A DNA stretch of 64,000 nucleotides, taken from assembly GCA_029532415.1 (NCBI GenBank), contig JAQOTA010000069.1, forward strand, positions 2,976,001 through 3,040,000. The letters run 5' to 3'. Origin of the DNA: Marasmius tenuissimus (taxonomy: Eukaryota; Basidiomycota; Agaricomycetes; Agaricales; Marasmiaceae). Made by a program: the position numbers and the translations under genes. Every line of letters starts with the position of its first letter. The stretch's first letter is position 1. The notes beneath the pieces were generated by a model that worked only from the letters and a program-made list of their open reading frames with translations, did no database searches and was not told the origin of the DNA. This document shows, in pieces, positions 21,051 to 33,500 of the stretch.

Positions 21051-22824
21051 ATGATAACCAATGTAGGTCAACCTTATCCGTTCTATCGTCCAGTTCTTCT
21101 CTGATTTTATTCTATGCTAGTCTGCAATCAATTCGGTCGTCAACTTGGCGATTCCTGACCCCTGTGAGCTCCCGGAGTTCGACGTATGGACTCACCTACG
21201 CAATTTACAACCTGTTGCGGTGTCTGTTCCTTCGAGACTCCACGCATTTCTACACGAAGCCGACTTCGAACTCTCCGAATATGACCATTTGATTCGTGTT
21301 CTCGAAAGTCGACTCCTGGAGGCGCAGTCAAAACGAGACAGCCTTCGGTCCCATGCATCACAACTTTCATCACTTCTATCACCAATTCGTCAACTTCCAT
21401 CAGAGATACTGATGAAAATCTTTCGGTTCGCTAGTACAATTTCGATGGGTGGCAACAAGCTAGGAACAAACTCACAATGGAAGTCCCAAGCCTTTCAAAT
21501 TAGCTCTGTATGCTATCGATGGAGGATTATTGCTCTGGACACACCCGAGCTATGGGCGCATTTTGCAGTCGACTTGCAACTTGGAGCACAGGAGCCGCTC
21601 GATCTGTTACTTTCACGTTCTCGAGAGCGCAAGCTTTCGATCACGATTACACATATCAACCGTCATGAAGCCCCGAATCCAAGCCTGCTTTGTTCGCTCA
21701 TAGAACATTCCTTCCGATGGGCTTCTTTGGACTACCACTATCTTGAAGACGAAGAGACTTTGGACCTTATGGATGAGATCCAAGAACTCCCCTCATTGGA
21801 GTACATTGTCTGTCCTGCACGAGGCATTGGTACTCCTGTGACTTTCAGCGAGCAGTTACGGCAGTGTGCATCGTTGAAAACTCTCGTCGTTCGTTACGAG
21901 TCCCACGCCAGGGTAGACATTTCATCCCTTCCACTCGACTCCATCAAATGCATCATATTCCAATATCGTCCAAAGAAGGCGTTCAGGAGCTCTTTGGAAG
22001 TATTGAAATCTTGCGCCCACGTCATTAAGAGGATCGTTTATCAGTCTGTTCCAAAAGAGAAGGACCGCGAGTTCATACGGCAGGCAGACTATGTATCCCT
22101 GGACCACGTCCAAGAACCTATCGAATGCAAACACGTTTGGAAACTCACAATAAACTTGTACCACAAGAATGGCATATATCACCATCTCGCCGACGTGTTC
22201 CAATCGTTGACTTTGCCTTCGCTAGTGGACTTGCGACTCACTGGCGATTGCGGTACCAACCTTTCCTTTGACGGAACGTGGCCAGCACATTTTTTTGACG
22301 AGTTCATTGTACGATCCAAGTGTACATTGACCGCTCTGACAATCGATCTTCCTCTTTCGGACGAGGAATTGATTAATTCCCTTCACCATTTTCCTTCCCT
22401 CAAAGATCTCAGTATCATCGAGCTCTTTAAGAACGAGGCGGACACTGTTCTCGAGTTGGACAAATTGGTGAAGACGGTAACAAAGTCGTTGATAAAGAGA
22501 CTCACCGTGGTTGACACAAAGTCTTTGGAACTTTCGGACGAAGCCAGACCATCACCGTTCCTACCTAAGCTGGACTACTTGCGGCTTTTAGTCCATGCTC
22601 ACTTCGACGCCGACGAGGAGTTTGTGAAGATGGTTCAATCTCGTTGGTACCCATTTACCTCGAACTCGGCCAATAGTTTAGCCTTTTCGCATTGCCGCCT
22701 GGAGTGGATGATACTTGATATTCAGGACCGGGGAGCGGAGAAGTCGGTTTACGAGCCTCTGAAGGTATGCGATAGCGAGGGAATGAAGATAGTTGTGAAG
22801 GCAAACGGGGCATACGTCGTTTAA
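21051..22824 (+). CDS. F-box-like protein A5
   Basis: CDS join(21051-21062, 21121-22824), 571 aa, starting MITN: the last base of exon 1 is T instead of G, next to a GTAGGT donor. Exon 2 opens SAINSVVNLAIPDPCELPEF. The heptad-like helix HLIRVLESRLLEAQSKRD precedes the F-box block LSPIRQLPSEILMKIFRFA and ISSVCYRWRIIALDTPELWA. The C-terminal part includes LTGDCGTNLSFDGTWPAHFF and KSVYEPLKVCDSEGMKIVV. No lesions seen. It is the best-preserved copy and a good reference for aligning A2 and A3. Like its paralogs it probably acts as a substrate-recognition subunit; its target is unknown. Confidence 0.92.
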
Positions 22825-23163
22825 TCCGAACATCGTAGATCCGCTCTATACATATGTTTTCTGTAATAATAATCGAGATATGGCAATTTCACCGAGTGAG
22901 AGAAAGGCTCACCGTTTGGATGGAGTCCAAGCTCTGTGTTTCCCGGAGTGTCCACAGTCCGGGTGTATCGAGACTCGACAGTAATACGCTTCCATAGATA
23001 CCACACGGCCTTGATCTAGAGAGACCACACCGAATGTCCTCCCGTCTCCGTGTAGGTAGTTGTAACCGGAATGGAGATCTCGGGCTGGATACGATGTAAT
23101 GGTACTAAAAAGTGAACTAACTAACGGTATAAGCTCCTGCTTGGCCTTGGTCCTCAAAGCCAC
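22825..23163 (-). CDS. Possible small hypothetical gene fragment
   Basis: Minus-strand open stretch with a peptide-like segment (YNYLHGDGRTFGVVSLDQ, then CRVSIHPDCGHSGKHRAW). It includes closely spaced Cys and His residues. I could not find a convincing start or upstream exon; splice-like sites (TATCCAG near 23093) suggest a multi-exon gene or a remnant. No family assigned. Confidence 0.25.
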
Positions 23164-23975
23164 CTATTGCTCAGTCTTGACTCGCTGGTTTTGATTGATT
23201 CTACTTCGAGTTTCGTCGATAGTCGCCAAATCTTCGAGCCATGTATTCGGCATGTACCGTCGAGAGAACCATATATCACTGAGATGTTTTCAGTTTACCT
23301 ACAATACCCAAAGTACCGGGAAGCACGATTCGTATCAGAATGCATATGGCCTACCATTTGAGTATTCGAAAGGGTGGGAATAACATTTCGGTCTGCATAT
23401 CTCTCGAGTCACCAGTTCGAGCCGGGCTTTCCTGTTGAAGTGCGATGTTTCATGTTGGCTGGAGCGGGGCCGCCTGTATGTATGAACGAACCAAGATAGT
23501 ATTAGTTTCGATTGATATGAATCTCCGGGAATGACACTCTTACTTCGTATATGTAGTTGATCTGGTGCTAATACTGGGTCAACTTCCCTGAAGGTGTTCG
23601 CACACCGACGTCATGATCGCAGGGACCTTTCCCGTGTGTTCCTGCACTGCCTGTATAGAACCCTTCAGTGACGTCGGTTGAGGTATTTAGGACTTGTGGA
23701 CGCAGAATATTGAAAGCATCTAAAAAAAGTCGGGAAAATCCTTTGTAGCGGGAAGTAAACCAGCTTGCACATTTTATGAGCAGGGTTCATTCTCGGCGAG
23801 AGACTCACGAAGACGAGGTTAAGTACCAGCGAGAATCCATGTTTCCCAGGTGGAGCTCAGTCCCGTGTAAGCCGACAGCGAAATGAGAGTGAGTCTCAGT
23901 AAGTGTTAGCCCCACAACAAGAGGAGAGGCTATAAATGTGCCAAGGCTTCGAGATAGATCCTCTCATATCACAAC
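23164..23975. other. Intergenic region, no supported gene
   Basis: Short frames only. The 3' end should be the promoter of the DUF6593-like gene. Confidence 0.45.
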
Positions 23976-24624
23976 ATGGATCTCATATACATATCCCCGG
24001 ACATGGACCCGACGAACGCGAAGCTCTCGTTGACCACAGGACAGCCCGTCTACGAATTGCACACAAACGACATGATATATCATTCCGAGCCAACAACGAT
24101 CAGAAAGTTTCAGCAACCTGGTTACCCGCCGGCGAACATCGGAGAGGTCAGAGTACGGTCTATCCAAAGCGACGTTTGCCAGTTATTGGGGAAAGACATT
24201 CGTCCAAGAACCGAAAATCCCTTGTCTAGGTGTGTGTTTTCTTGTATATCTGAGTACCCAGATTGAACACTGTTGAATAGCGGGAGATCTTTCACATCCT
24301 CCGCAGACGGACAGAAGTATACTTGGAAAGGGAAAGCGGAGAAAGCGACGGTAAGTCCCACAGTTGAATGATCATGAAGTCGAGTCCAGACTTATATCGG
24401 CGAGACAGTTGGCTGACAGCTCTAAGAACACTGTGGCGACCTATGAAGAGAACGATTATATGGGAGAGCTCGCCATGAACGTACTGGGAAAGATTTCGAT
24501 TACGCCTGCAGGGATGCCGATACTGGACGAAATTGTGGTTACTTGCATATATTTCCAGGCAAAAATTAGGGCAAAAGCTGAAGCAAAGGCAGCGGGTGAC
24601 ATTGTAGATATTATAACCAGCTGA
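23976..24624 (+). CDS. DUF6593-like protein
   Basis: CDS join(23976-24229, 24281-24350, 24409-24624), 179 aa, all junctions in phase. It begins MDLIYISPDMDPTNAKL, with a GQPVYELHTND strand and TTIRKF. A short middle exon has a DGQKYTWKG block. The last exon is KNTVATYEENDYMGEL, then ISPTAGMPILDEIVVT-like residues (ITPAGMPILDEIVVTCIYF) and a basic KIRAKAEAKA tail. This order fits the DUF6593 family of agaricomycetes as I remember it; function unknown. No signal peptide or membrane segment. Alternative: an unrelated small beta-rich protein. Confidence 0.8.
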
Positions 24625-25094
24625 AGGGACATACCGTGTACAACGAACTAGCGTAGCCATTATCTTATTCCAGCGTGCGAGGGGTACAAGGAGGGGAAAA
24701 AGTCACAGAAAATGACTCTCTTGAAGCCATAGAGCTAGTCTTTGATGTATCGTGTCAATATAGCGTCAAAACATGGCAGCGGTCGAGGACGACATGGTAG
24801 TCAGAGCTATACCAGTGGGCCAGCGCTTGTGATTGACGCCGACCGAATTTCCCAGCGCCAAACTTCGGAACTGCCAATGCAGGCAGCTTCTCCGGACTGA
24901 CTCCGGCAATGACATCACGAGAAGCGGTACCGCCTCAATCACGCTGACAAATCGTCCGGCCCAAAAAATTTCAGTACAGGATTGCTGGTCATCGATAACG
25001 ACGACGAGCTCATCGTCTCTTTCTTTCTTAACACCATCATCGACGGCTGCCCACTCATTCTTTCCCCTGTAAACGACCCTCAAAACCGCGCAAA
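24625..25094. promoter_or_regulatory. Promoter and 5' leader region of the ABC-F gene
   Basis: No gene seen. The last ~110 bp before the ATG are pyrimidine-rich (CTCATCGTCTCTTTCTTTCT), as is common for highly expressed fungal genes of the translation machinery. Confidence 0.4.
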
Positions 25095-28000
25095 ATGGCT
25101 CCCTCTGCATCCAAACAGAAACGACTGGCAGAAAAAGCTGCAAAGCAAGCAGCAAAGGGCGGAGGATCCTCGACTGGGACACCTTTATCATCATCAGCAC
25201 CTGGATCTCAGAATGGGAGCTCGGTCAACACACCGTTGACCAGTCGAAGCGCAGCGACGAGCCAGGAGGATCTGGCGATTACCAGCATGAAAAAGTTGAA
25301 TATGGCAACTGAGAGGTATGTTCTTTGTACTCTGCTCATCGTTCGTGTCGATGCTGACTTTGGCGGTGAATAGGTCAGCGGCGGGTGTGCTCACGTCGGA
25401 TCCAAAGAGCAGGGATATCAAGATTGACCAGTACACGCTATCTTTCCACGGACGGTTATTGATCGAGGGTGCTGAGATCGCGCTCAATTATGGTCAACGG
25501 TACGGACTTTTGGGAGAGAATGGTTCAGGAAAGGTGCGCAAGTCGTCTGTCATCTTGGGAATACTTACTTGAGCTAAAGTGTCTTCTCTTATTCGTCAGT
25601 CAACGTTCCTGCAATCTATCGCAGAACGCGACATCGAAATTCCTCCTCATATCGATATCTATCTCGTTCGTGGTGAAGTCGAGCCTTCAGATGTCAACGC
25701 AGTCGACTTCATCGTCGCATCCGCGAAAGCCAAGGTCGCAAAACTCGAAGCTCGTATCGAAGAGCTCTCTCTTTCAGACGACCCAGACGACCAGGTCGCC
25801 CTCGATGCTACCTACGAAGAGCTGGAAGAACTCGACCCAAGTACGTTCGAAGTCAAGGCTGGCTCCATCTTGCACGGTCTTGGTTTCAGTCAGACGATGA
25901 TGAAGAAACCGACGAAGGATATGAGTGGTGGATGGAGGATGAGAGTAGCGTTGGCGAGAGCGCTATTTGTCAAGCCGCACTTGTTGCTGCTGGACGAGCC
26001 TACTAATCATTTGGATCTTGGGGCGGTCGTATGGTTGGAGGCGTACCTGTCGACGTACAACCATATTCTGGTCATCACCAGTCATTCTCAGGTACGCTCG
26101 TTGCGGCTGTCGTTGCTTGTCCGATGGATGCTGATGCTCTTTCATACGCAGGACTTCATGGATAGCGTTTGCACGAACATCATGGACCTCACATTCAAGA
26201 AGAAGCTCGTCTACTATTCCGGAAACTACACCACCTACGTCAAAACAAAGCAGGAGAATGAAGTCAACCAGATGAAGGCTTATCAGAAGCAGCAGGATGA
26301 GATCCAGCATATCAAAAAGTACGTCTTTTCCCCTGGTCTTACTTTCGTCGTGTTGACCCTCGCCTCTGTGAAGGTTCATCGCGTCAGCAGGAACTTACGC
26401 CAATTTGGTGCGGCAGGCCAAATCAAAGCAGAAGATTTTGGATAAGATGGAGGCTGCGGGTCTGGTCGAGCCTATCGAACAGAAGAAGCCTCTGAGGTTA
26501 GTCCTGGCTCTTACCCCCTTTGTTTTCCCCCGTGTTTGTTTTTTCCTTGCGCACTTTTGTCCTTTGCTCATCTTACCTGCTCTGCGGGTCTCTACGCTGA
26601 ACGTTTTACCTTTCGCTCGTCTCACCCGCTCTGTGGTCTTCTCCACTTTTTTTTCCGTTTCGCTTTTCGCCACTGGTGGCCTCCTCCCGGCCACGTCGCG
26701 TGACCTTCTCTCTTGCTACCTCGCCTGCGGCCTTTTGGCCCTAGCCTTCCCCAGAGTGCCTGCTAACCAATGCTCTGCTTTGTAGATTCAACTTCGAAGA
26801 CATCCGTAAGCTGCCACCGCCTATCATCGCCTTCGATGAGGTTGCGTTCTCCTACTCGGGCAAGAAAGAAGACTTCCTCTACCAAGGACTCAGTCTCGGT
26901 ATCGAGTGCGTATTTACATCTTTTCTGCCCGCCCTCCACGTTTCTCATGCCAACACTACCTCCCTTCCCAGCATGGACTCGCGTATAGCCATTCTCGGAG
27001 CAAACGGTACCGGAAAATCGACACTGCTGAATCTCATCACAGGCGCCCTCCAACCGGTCCAGGGGACGATAAGCAAGCATGCAAGCTTGAAGCTGGCAAA
27101 GTACTCACAACACAGTGCTGATCAGCTGCCTTATGACAAGTGTCCGATTGGTAGGTTGTCTTCTCACTCTCCCCTCCTCGTCTTTTCACTGAAAGAACAA
27201 CTCACGCAGAATACTTCCAATCTCTGTTCGCGGAGAAGTACCCAGAGAAGGACGTTCAGGCGTGGCGGGCGCAATTGGGACGGTTCGGACTGAGCGGAAG
27301 CCATCAGACAAGTCCAATTAGGCAGCTTAGTGATGGGCTAAGGAATCGGTAAGTTTGGTCTCGGTTCTTTTTTCCGCCTGTGTTTTGGCGGACTTTCTGT
27401 TCACGCCTGGTTACGTTGGGATCGGCGTGCTTTGCCTTCATTCCCGTTCCCCCTTTTACCATACGGCTTTGGCTGTATTGGGTTTCTCCGCCGATTTAGG
27501 CTTTACACCGAAAGGATTTCTCTATCTGTGTCTTTCTCCGTGTTTCTGCCTTCTTGTTCGGCAGAGGGCTCGATGATAGTGGATGGGTCTCGTGTTCGCG
27601 AGCACGGCGGTGGTTTCTCCGACCATGGTGGCGTATGACCTTTAGAACTGGAGTTTTGTTGGTTTGTAACATTTTCGTTTGGTGGCTGCAACGGACATGG
27701 GTTCATTGTTGCTTTGCTTTACACCGGCGTGGCTGTCACTGTACAGGCTGTCTGAGCCGGTGTCGGCCATCTCGAATGCGTTGTTTGTACTTCCCTGTTC
27801 GACGAAAAAGGTAGCGCGACGGTGCCCGAAGGCTTCTCATATTCATGGTCACATCTGTGGTGGTGGCGCCTGGTCTCGTCGACGCCGTCTGAGTCAGTTG
27901 ACTCTGATTATGCGGTGGCGTACGAAGGACCTGGCGTTTTGATTATCCCGTGTTGGATGGATAGCGTTGATGCCACCAATGGCGTCGATGCCGACCTTTC

Positions 28001-30584
28001 CCTTTCTCTCGTTTTTGGGACTGGCCTCTTCGAGGTCAGCCATTTGTTCGTGTTCGTTGGTCGTCGTCAAAATATCCAGTCTATCTCCCTGTTCCTGTTC
28101 TAGCCGACATTCGTATATCAACGGGACACTGATATTCGTTATTGCCTCATCTTAGGGTCGTCTTCTCACAACTGTCGATGGAACATCCGCATATCCTTCT
28201 GCTTGGTGAGCCTTTGTTCCTTTTTTACCTCGCCTCTTTTCTGCTTGCTTCATTCTCTGTCTGCCCTTGGTCGCCACAAGCACCACCATCCCCCCGCTCC
28301 TTTGTGTCAAACCCCAGCTTCCCCCATGGGTCATTTTCCCTCCCCTTCGGCTTTCGTTCTTCCTTCATTGTTCCTCTTTTGTTCCGTTGTTTTCATCCGA
28401 TTGCTGCTTTCTTTCTTCGCTTCACTCCAACGTTTTTTGTATCTATCGTTCTCCCTTTCTGTTCTGTTTTCCCCTTCCTGTCTGGTTCATGCGAATCGCA
28501 CTGTCCGAATCGACAACGGACCTTGGTCGTCGGATCTTGCTGTCGTTGTCGCTCTCTTTATGTCTTCATATCCTTTTCCCTCATTTCAAGCTCCGGCGGG
28601 AGATCGGAGGTAGTGAACGGCGCTTTCAGTGCATCTGTCTATCACTCAAAGACGACCATCTATCACGGCTTTGTCAAACCCCTGGCCCTTCATCTCCCGC
28701 TCATGTCTCCCCTCCTTTCATTCTACGCCCCTGGCCCAGTGCAAACTCTACGCACTATGCACAGTCTATCTGTGAAATAGGCGTGCGTGGGTTCCAGATG
28801 CTGCGAGGTTCCCCTGGAATTTGATGGACATACATCATAACATGCACCGACGGGGCGCGGTACAGTGTGGGGGAGGCTATGTTTGTTGTTCCGTCCGCAT
28901 GATTCGGGGTACGGCCTCGTTTTGTGCTTGTCAGGCGGTTCTCTATTACATTTCGCATGCTATTGCTTCCTCCACTCCCCCCTTTTTTTCGTTATCCACT
29001 ATCATCTTGATCTCTTCGACCACGATCCTACCGCTGTCTTTTCCTCCTTTCATTTTCTGTTCGGTGGTCGCCTTGGTGTTCGGTTAAGTGATTGGATGAA
29101 TGGGTGGGTGGCCTGATCACGGTCGTCTGTCTATTCGCTCCAACATCACTTTTACTCTTCACTCTTGAGCCGTTGACGCTCAGCTTGCGTCACCCCAAAC
29201 CACGAGTTTTTACTTTAACGTTCCATGGGCTCGCTTACGCCAAGCCCACCGAACGCCGTCGGTGTCTCTTGACCTCTTTTGGTTTGGGTCGTGTTTGGGC
29301 TGTTTGGTTTTTCATTTCGGTTATTCTGGGTACTCAGATCCCGAGAACTCTCTTTGAACTGATTTAGGATTGGTGGGACGTGGGACGGGACGTTGAGGGG
29401 GTTGGATCGTCAGGATAGCTCCCTGAAGCTCCAGTACTCCAGAAAATCGTCGATACGGGGCCGGGTGCATCCATTGTGCGTCGGGGTGCGCGGTGTTCGA
29501 TCGTTCGAACTTCGGGACCGGGTGCCCCTCAGGTTTTCCGAGTTTACGTTTGAAGCCGTTTCAGAGCTGCTGTGCACTTTGTAACGGTCGGCTAGAATCC
29601 CTCATGTCGTGTTGATAGGAGGAGCGCCAACAGTGCTTACTATTTGGCTGCGGTTCGGGTCGCTGTTGCTGCTGTGGTCGTTGTACTCTCGGAACCGTTC
29701 TCGGTGCTGGTGCTGTGGCCCCTTTGGGCAGGATCTTTTTTCTTTCCTTTTTTCATTTTGAATTCTTTTCGGTCCCTCTTCTCGGTTCCATCAACTGACA
29801 TGACGATGAACCTACAGACGAACCTACTAACCACTTGGACATGGAATCTATCGATGCGCTTGCACGAGCGATCAAAGAGTTTGAGGGTGGTGTCGTCATG
29901 GTGTCGCACGATTTCCGTACGTTTGTCTTTCTTTATGAGAGCCCTTTATCGTATGACTCATGAACTTACAACGGGTTGATAGGTTTAATCTCGCAAGTTG
30001 CTGAGGAACTGTGGGAGGTCGCAAACAAGCAGATTCGAAACCTTACCAAGGACGATATCAGTCTCGTCGACTACAAGAAAATTTTGGTTCAAGAGAGTGA
30101 GTACTCGATCCTCGTTCTTTGTCTTGTTTTCGTGTTGTGCTGCGTTGCTGTCCATGGTCTATTCCTCGGACTTCGTCGTCGCGCCGCCCGCTCTGATCTC
30201 CATCTCGGTTTCGGTTTCGGGTTGGAAGTCGCCGTGTTCTTCTTCACAGAGAATAATCCCTTTTATTCTCTATTTTTTGGTCGTCGTTACATACACTTTC
30301 CCACTATACCGAAAGTGGACCGGTATCCATGTTTCTCGGATGGGGGACCCTTGATATTCCTTTTTCTATTCCGACTCGGAGTATGAGTCGCGTGCCTGGA
30401 GGCGCTCATGTCTCTGTAATGCTTCACTTGGCAATTCAAACTTTCAATTCTTGTTCTGTCTCGTTCTCGCGTTTCTTGAATGCTAACTAGCTTCTCTTAC
30501 TCTTCTCTTTCTCCCACAGGTAATGCTGCAATTGAAAAGGCGAAACTCTTCAGTAAGACTGCGCCCAAGGGTAAAACGGGCTGA
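25095..30584 (+). CDS. ARB1: ABC-F ATPase, ARB1/ABCF2 type (ribosome biogenesis)
   Basis: Twelve exons: 25095-25315, 25374-25533, 25600-26091, 26152-26318, 26374-26496, 26786-26905, 26972-27150, 27210-27348, 28156-28205, 29818-29916, 29983-30096, 30520-30584. All are in phase: 642 aa and a stop. The N-terminus is Lys/Ala/Ser-rich. NBD1 has Walker A GENGSGKST (~121-129), signature [14 protein letters not shown] (~235) and Walker [13 protein letters not shown]. The linker contains [23 protein letters not shown]2 has GANGTGKST (437-445), [11 protein letters not shown] (~527), DEPTNHLDM (from 551) and MVSHDF (~579-583). Two ABC domains without membrane segments is the ABC-F layout; the linker and LSDGLRNR fit Arb1, which works in 40S/60S biogenesis. 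Length is near yeast Arb1 (610 aa). NBD2 is split by long introns. Confidence 0.95.
27349..28155 (+). other. 807-nt intron of the ABC-F gene
   Basis: GTAAGT donor, CTTAG acceptor, phase 2. Pyrimidine-rich, no coding similarity seen. Far longer than the 50-66 nt introns in the same gene's 5' half. Confidence 0.85.
28206..29817 (+). other. 1612-nt intron splitting the second Walker B motif
   Basis: GTGAGC donor after ...HILLL + G; CTACAG acceptor before AC GAA CCT. Aspartate 551 of DEPTNHLD is restored only by splicing. T/C-rich. The upstream exon is only 50 nt, so it sits between introns of 0.8 and 1.6 kb. Confidence 0.9.
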
Positions 30585-33500
30585 GGTGATACGGAGGAAG
30601 AGGAAGAGAAGAGTCCTGCCAATCTATATGACCTGTGTAAACGACTTGTTTGTAATCTGTTCACGTAGCCGTAGCCCATAGCGTAGACTTTAGATTGATT
30701 TCATTCCTTTCTGTTACGTCCCATCTACAACGATCGAACTTTAAACACTTGATCTTGCAGGCAATAGAACGACTCGAGAACATCAGAAAACTACGCCATT
30801 GCGACTGCTTGCTTACTCGAAGATCTCTGCTAGATGATAGATCAAATCGATTCTATTTGTCTCTCGTAAAGGTATTCAGTTACGAGTAACGATCATCAGG
30901 GTCCTGAGTAAAGCAAAGTGTAACCTACCTATTATGTAGGGTTTTTCGGTTCGAAGTTTCCCTGTGCTCACATTCATTTTGGAATCTTGACGCCCGGGGT
31001 GGCTTCGGGTCCCTCTTCTGGATCGGGAGAGCGACTGATAAGGAGACAGACGTCTCGGACTCCTCACATTGAAGCTGAAACGATCTTTCAGCTGCGTAGT
31101 GTTAATGCATCTTCTTACGGAGTCCCGCGAACTGTCTACTGGAATGAATAGGCCAGTTCACCGCGGGATGAATATATTACCTGAATCACGTACCAGTTAC
31201 AGCGAGCAATTCACAACAGACGGCTAAATTGCTCGTTTCTTCAGCTGAAGACTTTGCCGGGAGGAGCGAATATGTCATGTAGAGAGGGAGAAGTCGCGTG
31301 CTTTTAGTGTGACGAATGCCATGTTATGTCAATCGGTTATCTTTGACAAAACGTTGAATTACTTACGGGTTGGGCGTTGACCAGCTGTAGTGAAACCATA
31401 CAATGACACATAATCTCTTCTCCTACCACTTATTGTAACGTGAAGGTTTACAAGTGCCGGCGCGAGGAAACGGTGAGAGATCATCACACTTGGGTAAACG
31501 GAAATTCGGAGGCCCCACATGATGTTATCGATAGCTGGAAGACCTGTTCTCGACTGGCTGAGGGCTCAAAGCAACATCTGGTATCAAAACCCCGCCCCCC
31601 GCCCTCGATTGGTTCCCGCCAGCCTGTCCATATCGAAGCCATAGCTTAGACACGAAGTCGACTTCTCCCATCAAACTGATTGCAATTCACTCAGACTGAC
31701 ACGAGCGGGAGACTCAGTTGAGAGTTCCCACTGGGACTTCAAGTTGCGGTCATTTTTCATGTTCCTCACATTACATTTCTCATCAATCATACAGGTTAAG
31801 GACTCCAGAACCCGGGCCCACATATATCGAATCATTGGAGCTCTCACGCATCACAACTCAACGAGTCCCGACTCCCGAGTCGGGAGGTCCAGAATGTTTT
31901 TGAGTGCGCCATCTGCCGAGTATGTCCTCTTTGGTCTATCTCTTTAAATGAGAGGTCACCGATTGGATAGGTATCGTTACAGCAATGTTTGATGGTTATC
32001 TGAACGAATATCGGCTTGAGAGGATGAGGACTTGGGAACTGGTCATATCGTAAGGCAAGCAAATTTCTACTGAGGCAATAACAAGACTGCCTATCACAGA
32101 GACCCTAGCCTATAGCCGTAACACGGCGCGCCCCAATGGATGAATTCCTCATGGGTCGTGACGAAGGTTCAAGAGTCCCCGACCTCAAGTGAGGCAAAGA
32201 AGCCGCTCCCCACGTCGACACATTACTTCTCGTTTACTTGAGTAGGTGTCGGGTAATCCTGTATACCAATACCCTCCACGACTAGCAAATCCCATCTAAC
32301 TTGATATTTCGAGACCGTGTTTCCCGGATTTTTGGGGAGTCGCTCGATGAAGGCAGATCGGCATCTTTTCACCAAGACAACTCACCCGCCAATACAAATC
32401 TCTACTCCACCGACCTCCATCAATTGACGTGGAAACGAGCCCAATTGAGCTAGCACTATGATGATGACACTGGTATACAACATATGTGCTAAAATATGAT
32501 GACACCATCCTCCCGGTACCAAGTACTTCTCCCGTGAGAAGTCCTATAGCGGTAGAAGTCAGTCTATAGAGCACGAACGACGACATTGAATTGAGAGGCC
32601 TCCGGCCAGAAAGTTACGACGACGAAAGTTCTCATTTGGTTCATGGGCGCTCTCCGTCGTCGGAAGGAAGTACTTCCTTTCTACAGGTTCCAGACCGACG
32701 TACCTAGAGCCTGGGAATAGTGTGAAAAACAGCCTGCAAATTATCACCATCGTTCTGCTCTAGAAGCAATATCGGAGTTCCAAAACTCCAGAGGCACACA
32801 CGGCAAGAGACCTGACACGACGAGTCACGACCGAGAGGCGTGTCTTTTAATCGTAAGTCGCAAGTACGTATCCCGTCTCAGTCTGCCAATTCCACCGGCA
32901 GATGCGCGTAGACCTGATTAGGCCTATGTCGCGTTATGAATACATGATACGAGCGAGCCCGGAAGGTCCCAGAGCGATCTATCAGGAGTGTGATGAGTCC
33001 AACTAAGTATAGTTGAGTTTTGACCGACATTCGATCCGAGAATTATACGGAGGACATTCTACAGGCGATGTCCTTTGGATTGAGGTTCCGAGTCTCAGTT
33101 CTACGACTATCGACTGAACGATAACTCATGGAATAGCCATGAGGACGAAGGATGTAAAAGAAGGACAAAGAGAAATGAGGCTTCCCACGAGTCACAACAT
33201 ATCGCGATGTCTGCCCATCTCCGAAGGACCGAAACAGGGTATCCATCGTCCGAACAAGCTCCTAGTGGTCTATAGGCACCGAAACAAAAGGAATAAGTTA
33301 TTACATGTTGGCTGTATCATTGGCGGGCGGATGACACTTAGGATGGACCTGAACTAGGCAACCTAAGGCTTTTGAGGGACGTACTTTGGTTTTGACTTGA
33401 GTTGGTACAGTATCGTCGTTCCGCCGACCCGCGAGAACAGCTCCAAAAGGAGTCAGGTTAAGTCGCCAGGAAAGCTATAGGCGTGCGAGAGGGAGTTTAT

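Noticed and set aside
22825..23163. Secreted cysteine-rich effector
   Set aside because: No signal peptide or start could be placed; kept only as a low-confidence fragment.
24364..24408. Start of the last DUF6593 exon at an ATG near 24367
   Set aside because: Using it would need a 14-nt intron or a new start; splicing at 24351-24408 keeps frame and gives a normal 58-nt intron.
28142..28780. Separate 212-codon gene inside the ABC-F intron
   Set aside because: It begins in the ABC-F exon frame and continues into pyrimidine-rich intron; the composition explains the open frame.
27349..29817. Intronic C/D-box snoRNA genes
   Set aside because: Only single partial box matches (for example ACGATGA near 29802); no paired C and D boxes at a sensible distance.
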